Source: Proteromonas lacertae (taxonomy: Eukaryota > Sar > Bigyra > Opalinata > Proteromonadidae). From it: 64,000 nt of DNA. The position numbers and the translations under genes are program-made. The stretch is from positions 186,001 to 250,000 of the forward strand of contig NGBS01000296.1 in the NCBI GenBank assembly GCA_002245135.1. Reading direction: 5' to 3'. The notes below the pieces were generated by a model. That model was not told where the DNA came from. It saw only the letters and a program-made list of their open reading frames with translations, and made no database searches. Positions 32,459 to 41,739 of the stretch are shown in pieces; the stretch's first letter is position 1, and each line of letters opens with the position of its first letter.

Positions 32459-34066
32459 TCATTCATTTACTGATGCATAATAAAACCCTTCATCTTCATC
32501 ACTATCATATGAATCTCCTCTAGTTTCGATTAAAGTAACATTCTTCTCTTTATATTTCTATATCAAATTATATGTTCATAAACTATACTTCTTTCAATTC
32601 ATTAATACATTCATCTTTTAAAAAGTGTTCTTTTATTGATACACATTTTATATTATCAAATTCTAATAGTTTTAACAAATCTTCAAACATTTCATCTTTT
32701 ATTATTCCATATGACAAATCTATCATTTTCAATTCTTTTATTATTTTACTCTTCAATATTTCCTTCATTATTTCATTCAACTTTTCACTGTTTCGAATTC
32801 TCAGTATTCTATATATTATTATTATTATTATTATTATTATTTCATTTATATATACTTTAATTCAGGAAAGTATTGATCATTTTCATTCAATAATGGATTT
32901 AAATCTTTTATATCTATATCATTTCCTCGTTCTTCACATCCTAACCACAGCTCTAATTCAATCAAATTTGCATATTTACATAACAATATTCCATTCAATA
33001 ATTCTTTACATATTCCACAAGATTCTATTCCAAAATATAATAAATTTGGATATTCATGATTACTTTCCATTATTGATTGTTCTTCACCATTCTTTAAATA
33101 TAAATATTTCAATTTAGGAAACCATTCTAACAGTTCAGTTATATTTACTTTCTTTGACCAGGATAATTCCGATTCATTTGAAGTACAATAACCTCCATCT
33201 AAATATGTTAAATTGATTAAATCAGAATGACAATCTCTGAATGCTTTGTTTAATGTGTCATCATCAATCCTAATTTATCAATATATATATATATACATAC
33301 ATAGCTCCAACTAGTAAATACTTATATTGATCTAGAGGTTTTCTCTTTTGAAGTTCGTTTTTCATAACATATGCAACTATTTCGTCATATCCTTTAGGAT
33401 AATCATATTCATTATTATTAAAGTCAAGAAATATATAATTTGAGTCTTTTGTTTCATCAATTTCAATTTTATTAAAGCTTTGATTATCAGGAATAAAATC
33501 ATGATTGAATTTATTTATCTATCACTATTAGAATAATATTTATATATCAATATCTTTATATCTCATCATTCGAATCATATAAACATATATCTTTAAAGTA
33601 TTTGATACTTAGCTATCATTCTGCTGGAATCTGTTGCTTCCTTTACAAGTACACATTAAATTCAAATAATCAGAACAACTGAGATAGTCACACATTATTA
33701 AGGATGAATTATTGAACAGAACATCTTTACAAAAACTGGAGGGGAATTTAGGATAATCTATATCACCAGGATGACTATATTGATTTTTATGATCTATATT
33801 CTTTCTATAACACTTTTCACCATATTTACAAGCTTGTCTTTTGCTAGATTTTGCTCTTTTGACAGTTCTACCATTCTATAGTAAATATATATATTATATT
33901 TCTTTAACAATATTGTACATTTTGATCATTTGAATGATGAGCTCTTCTTTTACCACAATTACAGAAATCATTAGTGTTATTAGTGTTACAAGAAGTACAT
34001 TTCCATGTATTTTGGTTATTTTGAGCTATACATAGAGTATACGATAAAAATTATACACGAACTCAT
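32459..34066 (-). CDS. Zinc finger-PBZ-LRR protein A
   Basis: A 10-nt first exon is followed by exons with an N-terminal zinc knuckle (TWKCTSC...CNCGKR), a PBZ finger (ACKYGEKCYRKN, then H and SHPGD) and a leucine-rich stretch (LEWFPKLKYLYLKNGEEQ). The PBZ finger binds poly(ADP-ribose) in DNA-damage proteins such as APLF. A following segment with several cysteines (MCDYLSCSDYLNLMCTC) occupies the F-box position of copy B. Exons near 33290 and 33535 are uncertain. Its last two exons are near-identical to copy B (see repeat). Confidence 0.65.
32640..33145. repeat. Near-identical 506-bp tract shared with 35822-36324
   Basis: Apart from the length of an intronic (ATT)n run and one A/G difference, I see no mismatch with 35822-36324, although the genes diverge sharply on both sides. 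Coding exon, intron and exon are all included. This pattern suggests recent gene conversion between copies A and B. Confidence 0.75.
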
Positions 34067-34154
34067 TACATCATACAAAAATATCCAAATTTTGGTAAAA
34101 AATACATGTAATTACAATAATTTACCAAAACATCAATAATCAATCAAAACAAAG

Positions 34155-35510
34155 TTATTTAGATTTATAATAGTTAGATAATTGATTAGACATGTTATAT
34201 CCATGATTATTTAAGTAAGCAAGTAACTTTACAGCAATTTCTTTCTTATTTTCTCTTAACAACTTACTTAACACTATTTCATACACTTTTACATTAAAAT
34301 AATATCCATAATACTCAAATTTCTTCATCAAATTCCATAATATATTATTTTCAATACAAATCTTAATAATTTCAATAGTAGTGTATAATCTTTTGTTATT
34401 TAGCTGTGGTAAAACTTTATCAATCAATTTCATATATTTATCAACCAAACCATTTTCAAAATAACATATTAATAATGCATAAACAGCTCTATCATCACTT
34501 ATATATTTACATTTTCTATTTTCAACAATATTACAACATTTCAATAATAATCCTTTACTATCTACAGAAGGAGAATGCCTATTTTCACATAATAATATTT
34601 TATATAATAAATGGCTTCCAATTAAATTGTTATATCTATTGAAAGATTCTTGTGATTGAGATAATTGTTGATTATTATCAATATTTTGTTGATTTTGTGA
34701 TTCTATGTTATTTTCTATTATTTCTTTCACTTCATTTATGATTTTATCATATTCTCTTATTTCATATAAACTTCCTATATAATAACTGAATGTTTTTTCA
34801 TTCAAAATATTTCTACTTTCATGATATTCATAAACCTTTATTACTTCATTAAATTCTTTACATTCTAAACAAAACAATAAATACTCTTCTAAACTTTCAA
34901 TACACAATGATTCTTTATTTGAATTCATTTTATCTTCTACTAGTTTCTTTAAAATTTGAAAATTTTTATGTTTATGATGAAAATGAATAAATGATTTTTC
35001 ACATTTTGGTATGAAATATTTCTTTATTGAATTATAGTAATTATTTAGTTTATTTTCATCATTCTTAATACAGTAATACATCACAATTTCATTACATATT
35101 TCATCACTTAAATATTCATGATTATATTGACGATATTGATTATATAAAAATAACACTTCATTCAACTTATCTTCTTTGCAGAATAAATGGATTAACTCTC
35201 TTGTGGCAATTTCACTCAGTTTTACATCATACGGTTTTAATTTGTAATATATGTCTTTTACTTCTTTGTGTCTATAATCAATAAATAAATCGTTAATGTA
35301 TTTGGAAGTTGTAACAGAATCTCTTATTGTTAATAGAAATTGATTGATTTCATCACTAGCATTGATGACAGAATTTGTAGTATTAGCATAATACCTATAA
35401 TGTGATCTAAATAAAGAATTATAAGCTGAAATGGGTAATGAAGAAACTAATGATCTATTTATTCCTGAAAACAATTTAATTGACTGTATTGACAATCTTT
35501 GCATCATCAA
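34155..35510 (-). CDS. Mitochondrial helical-repeat (PPR-like) protein
   Basis: One exon of 451 residues. The N-terminus is basic, with Ser/Arg/Tyr and few acids (MMMQRLSIQSIKLFSG, then RSHYRYYANT), as in mitochondrial targeting peptides. The rest is built of about 35-residue helix pairs such as ELIHLFCKEDKLNEVLFLY and EEYLLFCLECKEFNEVIKVY, which read as PPR-like repeats. PPR proteins bind organellar RNA. The repeats are degenerate and the RNA target is unknown. It lies between the two PBZ-LRR genes. Confidence 0.65.
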   Translation of the reverse strand: MMMQRLSIQSIKLFSGINRSLVSSLPISAYNSLFRSHYRYYANTTNSVINASDEINQFLLTIRDSVTTSKYINDLFIDYRHKEVKDIYYKLKPYDVKLSEIATRELIHLFCKEDKLNEVLFLYNQYRQYNHEYLSDEICNEIVMYYCIKNDENKLNNYYNSIKKYFIPKCEKSFIHFHHKHKNFQILKKLVEDKMNSNKESLCIESLEEYLLFCLECKEFNEVIKVYEYHESRNILNEKTFSYYIGSLYEIREYDKIINEVKEIIENNIESQNQQNIDNNQQLSQSQESFNRYNNLIGSHLLYKILLCENRHSPSVDSKGLLLKCCNIVENRKCKYISDDRAVYALLICYFENGLVDKYMKLIDKVLPQLNNKRLYTTIEIIKICIENNILWNLMKKFEYYGYYFNVKVYEIVLSKLLRENKKEIAVKLLAYLNNHGYNMSNQLSNYYKSK

Positions 35511-35557
35511 ATGATATAATTAAGTACTATCAGAAGAAAAAAATCGAAAAGAAATAA

Positions 35558-35571
35558 TCAAACAAGTTTGA
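35558..35571. promoter_or_regulatory. Second copy of inverted-repeat motif TCAAACAAGTTTGA
   Basis: It lies 48 bp upstream of the PPR-like start codon and is identical to 5967-5980. Promoter role inferred only from position and recurrence. Confidence 0.35.
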
Positions 35572-35647
35572 AAATGAAATTGGTGTTTAATTATTTTGGC
35601 AAAACCCAATAATCATAAATAGTGATTTACTTATGTATTATTATAAT

Positions 35648-37545
35648 TTATTCATTAAATGCACCTGAATCTTTGCAACCATCATCATCACCAAATTTTC
35701 TGATTGTATCTTCACTTAAAGTAACATTCTTCTCTTTATATTTCTATAAACAGTAAAAGCAATGATATACATTTTTCAGCTCTTCTATTCTATCACTTTT
35801 AATCATATGTTTATGAATAATTACACATTTTATATTATCAAATTCTAATAGTTTTAACAAATCTTCAAACATTTCATCTTTTATTATTCCATATGACAAA
35901 TCTATCATTTTCAATTCTTTTATTATTTTACTCTTCAATATTTCCTTCATTATTTCATTCAACTTTTCACTGTTTCGAATTCTCAGTATTCTATATATTA
36001 ATATTATTATTATTATTATTTCATTTATATATACTTTAATTCAGGAAAGTATTGATCATTTTCATTCAATAATGGATTTAAATCTTTTATATCTATATCA
36101 TTTCCTCGTTCTTCACATCCTAACCACAGCTCTAATTCAATCAAATTTGCATATTTACATAACAATATTCCATTCAGTAATTCTTTACATATTCCACAAG
36201 ATTCTATTCCAAAATATAATAAATTTGGATATTCATGATTACTTTCCATTATTGATTGTTCTTCACCATTCTTTAAATATAAATATTTCAATTTAGGAAA
36301 CCATTCTAACAGTTCAGTTATATTATTAGAAAGAGTTTTAGATATATTTAAATCATTATCCCCATAACAACCTCCATCTAAATATTCAAAATCCTTATAT
36401 TTATTATGATATTTCTGTAATAGTGTATTTAAATTATATTTTTCATTTTCATCTGCAGAATCTTCATTGTCATCATCACTTTCATTCTCTATTTCCATTG
36501 CATCATCTTTTTTCAATCCACCAATTAGAATGTATTTAGTTTTGTTTAATTCTTTCATTTTATGTTTTGATATTTTCTTATATTTCTTTATTGCATTTCT
36601 ATCACTTTCAATATATTCTGGTAATTGTTTATCTCTCTTTATATTTCTATTAAGAAATTTAATCATAATTTTAAACGTATTTAAATCATCATGTAATTTG
36701 TCGTAATATACATCTACTGTTGTAGTTGGTAGATAATTATAATAAACACTTTTCCATATTTCATCATTATCATAACTATCTTTAGCTTTACTACAAGTAC
36801 TTATTAGTCTTATAACACTGTTAATATCCAAATATTTTGATATTAATTTTGAAAATCCTCCATATAGAAGTGGTTGTAAAGGATATGCATTTATTTCTTC
36901 ATCATCATCTTCTTCACTATTATCTTCCTCTTCAACATTTACATTACTATTATCACTGTCATATGATCTAGTACCATCTGAATCACTATCATAAGAATCA
37001 CTATCATCTGTTGGTTCTTCAGATATATTATTATTACCGTTATTATTAATATTGATGTTCCTTAACAGTATATTTCCTCCAAATAATAGAGGAACAGATA
37101 CAGGTGTTTGATTTGGATAATCAGGATCACCAGGATGACTAAACTCTTGTTTATGAATTGGATTCTTTCTATAACATCGAGCACCATATTGACATGGTCT
37201 TCTTCCACTTGTCTTACGTATTTTGGTTTTACGCTATTTTCAGTCAATAAAAAACAGAATATTATACTTCATCAGAATTTTCTACATTCTCAGTTCTTTT
37301 ATATCCATTAGCTAAAAAACTATAAAATATTCTTCATACGAACTACTATAAAGCTAGTAACATTATCGCGGAACAATGAAGGTCCAAGCAACCCTAATAA
37401 TGATATTTATAAAATTGGTACCACAATGACAAATAGCGGTTTTTGTAATCTGAAGGCAAACAGGACATTTCCACTCTCCTTGGTCATTTGGTTCTGTTGG
37501 AGTAACTATTTCAATAAAATTAACAACAATAATACTTTTCTGCAT
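35648..37545 (-). CDS. Zinc finger-PBZ-F-box-like-LRR protein B
   Basis: A 10-nt first exon (ATGCAGAAAA) leads to a zinc knuckle (EWKCPVC...CHC), then a strong PBZ finger (RPCQYGARCYRKNPIHKQEF, SHPGDPDYP). An acidic low-complexity stretch follows, then an F-box-like helix set (LISKYLDINSVIRLIS, IWKSVYYNYLP). The end is LRR-like and shared with copy A. F-box proteins link substrates to SCF ubiquitin ligases, and PBZ fingers read poly(ADP-ribose). A PAR-directed ubiquitin ligase adaptor is therefore a reasonable but untested guess. The intron after the zinc knuckle is long (about 120 nt) and provisional. Confidence 0.7.
35822..36324. repeat. Near-identical 503-bp tract shared with 32640-33145
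   Basis: Partner of the tract in copy A; same orientation, about 3.2 kb apart. Sharp ends inside coding sequence argue for conversion rather than whole-gene duplication. Confidence 0.75.
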
Positions 37546-37739
37546 AATTTTGAATTTTTAAAAAATGTGACTTGTCAAATTACACAAAAAAAGTCAAATA
37601 TGAAGAATGTGATACATAGGTTTATAATTTATATATATTTGTTTAAAATTCATCAACACATATATTGATGCAATATCTATGGATTAAATATTCGAATCAA
37701 CATCAAAAAATTCAAAAAAATATCAAATAATTAATGTAC

Positions 37740-38041
37740 TTATTCAAACAATTCTGATTTTGGTCCTGGGTATATTTCACTTACTTTAACACATCTTTTC
37801 AACACCTCCAATTGATTTGACACCCTAAAGTATATTATAAAAAATACTTCTTTATATGATGCTTCTATTTGATCTGATTTTAATTGTTTGGAGTGATGAA
37901 AATCATATTTGATCTTACTCACAGCATAATCTCTCACATTGTAGCTCTATAAGAATAAAATTCCACCAATTATACTGTATGTTTGGAAGCTACACGAAGC
38001 AATTGTCTGTAAAGTGATATAACCTCTCTAGAATTAACCAT
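37740..38041 (-). CDS. LYRM4: ISD11/LYRM4, iron-sulfur cluster assembly factor
   Basis: The first exon opens MVNSREVISLYRQLLR, holding the LYR signature; an intron near 37975-37948 joins it to SYNVRDYAVSKIKYDF. The end LEVLKRCVKVSEIYP matches the LYRM4 C-terminus. The protein stabilises the cysteine desulfurase NFS1 with acyl carrier protein in mitochondria. Between EASYKE and VSNQLEV lies an 8-codon in-frame segment (37829-37852) that begins GTATTT and nearly ends TTTAG, so it looks like an intron of the wrong length. Divergent from the tubulin acetyltransferase, with about 20 bp between start codons. Confidence 0.85.
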
Positions 38042-38061
38042 TCTAATAATACACTCTTTCA

Positions 38062-38679
38062 ATGTATTTGTTGTATGTATTATTGTGTATTTCATCATTT
38101 TTAAAATTTCTAATCTATGGATATCCCGCCAACTCTGCAGAACTCTATTTAATAATGAAGTTGTGTCAATAGATGTGTCTAGTGCAGTAAATTATAAATC
38201 AGAACTAGAAAGAATTATTAATTCTTTTGGCGAAGAATCTGCTAATGTAGAGATAATTATTATTATGTTTATAGGCGCAAGGTATATCTAAACCGATGAC
38301 AACCTATCAAAGTTTTGTTGAGTCAAATCCACCACAGAAACTCTTTTTTATACAACAAGAAAAACTAATAATAGGATTTTTGAAAGTTGGACAGAAATCA
38401 TTGTATATATGGGATGAAAAAGGTCAAATGCGTTGTGAATCTCCTTTGTGTTTGTTAGATTTCTATATATCCCAATCATATCAAAGAAGTGGAAATGGCT
38501 ATAAGCTATTTTCATTTATGTTAGAAAATGAACAATCAGAAGCTAGAGAAATAGCATATGACAAACCAACAGATAAAACAATATCGTTTTTACAGAAATA
38601 CTACAATTTAACTGATAAATTTCCAGAATCATATGGTTTTGTTGTATATAAAGCATATTATGAGAAAAATAACAAATAA
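38062..38679 (+). CDS. Alpha-tubulin N-acetyltransferase (MEC-17/ATAT)
   Basis: An 11-nt first exon (38062-38072), an intron of about 60 nt ending CTGCAG, and a second intron (GTAGAG...TTATAG near 38248-38273) give the frame. The N-terminus reads LFNNEVVSIDV as in the family. The GNAT core shows IGFLKVGQKSLYIWD, LCLLDFYISQSYQRSGNG and AYDKPTDKT. The enzyme acetylates lysine 40 of alpha-tubulin inside microtubules and is typical of ciliated cells. The first exon is inferred from frame and alignment. Confidence 0.85.
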
Positions 38680-38775
38680 TTTAATAGATTTTCATTTATA
38701 TAGTTTTTTTTTGTATTATATTATTAATAAATATACATATTGTATATTACGATAAGAAATTTAACGAAATATTGG

Positions 38776-40280
38776 TTAATTAGTAAAATTATAACCTAAT
38801 GTTGAGAGTATATCACCAACTAAATAAAGCGATCCAGTCACATACACCTTTGTATTATCAACATTGAAATTATCCCTCAAATAATTGATAGATTCTGATG
38901 GATTCTTAAAAACTATAATTTCTGGAATTTTCTTCTCATTTTCATTATTTGAAATATGATAAATCATTTTATTCAAAGTAATAAGCCATTGGTGTTGTTC
39001 TGTAAGAACAAATTCCTCAGGATATTTCTTTATTACTATATTTGGATCTATTTCTAATGGATAAAAATCATTAAAAGTTGGTAATACTTCATGAACTAAT
39101 AATGGCTTAGGAAATAAAAATGGAACTAAAAAAACATATTTAAACATATTAAATGGTATTTCTAATAATATATCTTTAATTTTTTTCTCATAATTAATGT
39201 TAAATATTAAAATATTATTATTTATATCACTATTTGTTGTTGTTAGAATTGATTTAAACCATTTCATTGTCACATTTATAGAAGCAGGAGTATGTGCTCC
39301 ATCTAAATGATAAGTAATTTTGTTATTATTCTTATTTGGTTTATAACACTGAGATCTACCTGGAAATAACGTATTATTTAATGATTTAATAGCAGAATCT
39401 TTATTAAACTCAATTTTGTAATGATCAAGTATTAATTTTGATAATTGAATTGATAAAAATGCATTATTATATTGATGTTCACCATATATTTGTAATTTCA
39501 ATTTATTGTCAGTTATATATTCTTTTTTAAAGGATTCTATATCAATTATTGTCACTGGACAATTCACTTTTTTACCTGTTTCTATAAACACTTTTTCAAC
39601 AGATTCAGATTGTTGGGGTAAGCAAAAACAGGGGATATTTCCCTTCATTATTCCAGCCTTTTCACTGGCTATTAATTCTAGTGTATTTCCTAGTAAATTC
39701 ATATGATCATAATCAATTAATGTTATTCCACATACAAGTGGATTTATTACGTTTGTTGCATCAAGCTTTCCACCAATTCCTACTTCCATTATCATTACAT
39801 CCACATTCTCTTTAGAAAATATGCTATTTTTATATAAATCTAATAAAAATTATACTAAAACGCCAACAATGTCATAAAATGAAAATATCCAATTATATTG
39901 AGAGGATCATCATATTTTGAAGGTATAAAAAGCTTAGTCCATACTTCTTTGAATTTATATAGGAATAAGTCATCTGATATAGGTTTTCCATTAATTTGAA
40001 TTCTTTCAGTGGCTGATATTAGATGTGGAGAAGTAAACAATCCGGTTTTCAATTTATGACCTCTTAATATTGATTCAGTAAAAGTACATGTTGATCCTTT
40101 CCCTTTTGTTCCTGCAATATGCACTGATGGTATTTTTGTAATATCTACACCCAAACGATTCAACAATTGATTCATAATACTTTGAACATCTTCTTTTGTT
40201 GTGTGCTCTGATCTTCTAGTTGAATGGACATTCTTTGCAATAAATCTTACAGCTTCATCTACACTATTCACTTCATTCAT
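38776..40280 (-). CDS. Folylpolyglutamate synthase
   Basis: Exons 40280-39856 and 39823-38776 join across a 32-nt intron into 490 residues. Removal of the intron gives LAFYIFSKENVDVMIMEVGIGG, the expected Mur-ligase core. Other motifs: HIAGTKGKGST P-loop, KTGLFTSPHL, GIGGKLDATN, EKAGIMK and LDGAHTPAS. The enzyme adds glutamates to folates in cytosol or mitochondria and keeps them in the cell. The start MNEVNSVDEAVRF is 41 bp from the divergent SP-RING gene. Confidence 0.9.
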
Positions 40281-40290
40281 TTTTCTAAAG

Positions 40291-40302
40291 GCTTGGCTCG
40301 AT
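40291..40302. promoter_or_regulatory. Shared motif GCTTGGCTCGAT in a divergent promoter
   Basis: Identical to 8705-8716. Here it sits inside the 41-bp gap between the folylpolyglutamate synthase and SP-RING start codons, so it could serve both. Confidence 0.3.
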
Positions 40303-40321
40303 AAACAAAAATTGAAATAGA

Positions 40322-41371
40322 ATGGATAGTATTGAAGAAATTTACAGTGTCATTTCTTTAATATGTCCATTGGGTCAAAAGAAGATTAAAATACCTGTTA
40401 GAGGTGATATATGCAAACATAAACAACCATTTGACAAAGACACCTTTTTGGAGGTATTTTTTTAGTAACAATATGTAGTTTGAAAAATTCTTGAAAGAAT
40501 CTAGAGAAAAATGTAAAATTGAGGGAATTCCTTGTCCTGTCTGTTCTAAACTAATTCATGGGAATAAATTAATAGAAGACTGTGTATATAAGAAATATAT
40601 AGAATCTGTTCCAGATTCATGTGAAGGTATAAATAATTTGTTGATTTCATAGAGATAAAGCTGTATAGTGATGGTAAAATAGAAGAAATAAAGTTTAAAC
40701 CACAAAAAGTATATTATTTTAACTAAAAATACATAGAGGAAATCACCAATTGAATCATCAGCATCTTCAAAAAGAATAAAAGCTGATTTAAACAATAATA
40801 CTACAAGTACAAAATCAACAGACTCATGTGAAGCAGAGAAAGATGATTTAAGTTGGATTAAAAATATAGTTAAGAAAACAAAAAGTGATTCATCTCTTCA
40901 TTCAAAATCCAATTCAAATTCATTACTAAGTCAACTGATAAACAAATCAAGAGATTTAGATAGAGTCAGAATAATGATCTCAATAGAAGAACAATATAAA
41001 AAGAGAATAGAAAAAAGGTTATCAAAAATGTATGAAGAAAAATACCAACTGTATAATAGATGTGTCGAAAAGTATATAAAAAGTGAGAAAATGTATTATA
41101 TTGTATTATTATATGATGAAAATGAAGAGTATTATATATATTATGCATTATGTATTTATATTATGAAAGGATTATGATTCATGATTTAGCTAATGAGAAT
41201 CATTTATATTCACACACAGGAAAAGTTCAGATTAATAATAAATACGTGTTATTGAGTAAAGATGAGATATCTTGTGAGATAATGGATCTGATTGAAGCAG
41301 ATGTTGAGATGAAAGAGTTGATAGATAGTATTTTTATCGTGAAATTTAATGTAACTAGCTTTGGATCGTAA
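40322..41371 (+). CDS. SP-RING (MIZ-type) SUMO E3 ligase
   Basis: Short introns at about 40456-40480, 40626-40651, 40709-40735 and 41095-41166 keep the frame. The N-terminus carries the SP-RING: SLICPLGQKKIKIPVRG, a CKHKQPFD His-x3-Phe-Asp and IPCPVCSKLI. After it come a serine-rich linker, a helical stretch (EEQYKKRIEKRLSKMYEEKY) and an acidic tail. SP-RING proteins pass SUMO from UBC9 to targets (PIAS, SIZ, MMS21 types). The RING at the very N-terminus and the lack of a visible SAP or PINIT domain leave the subtype open. The last intron uses an AAAG acceptor and is less sure. Confidence 0.75.
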
Positions 41372-41739
41372 AAGAATCTTTTTTAATGATGATTAACCTT
41401 CTTATGTGTATTTATTTGATATGTTTCTTTAAAATTTTTGATTGAAGATATTGTTTATTTAATTTTACAGAATGATGCATACATTTTTACTAATTTATTT
41501 TATATTGATAAAATAATATGACAAATAGAAGAAGAAAAGATAGAAATTTCAGCAGAATATATCAATACTGAATTGTTTATTATATATCATTATGTAATTT
41601 TACTAATTTTTTGTTTGATAATACATGTATATTTTGGAAGTACGAAGAATAAAAGGAAAATTAAACAGAATAAAATAAAAAATAAAACGACTAAATATTT
41701 TGGAACAGAATAATCTATTTTTGATGAATTCTCTTGTGG
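41372..41739. other. Intergenic, nothing recognised
   Basis: These 368 bp between the SP-RING gene and pseudokinase-LRR gene A are AT-rich. No family match, RNA fold or repeat was noticed. Confidence 0.5.

Noticed and set aside
32572-33117. Plus-strand frame opposite PBZ-LRR gene A
   Set aside because: Antisense of the LRR exons, repeated identically opposite copy B because of the shared tract.
39840-39855. A 16-nt intron in folylpolyglutamate synthase
   Set aside because: It breaks the frame; a 32-nt intron 39855-39824 restores the conserved core.
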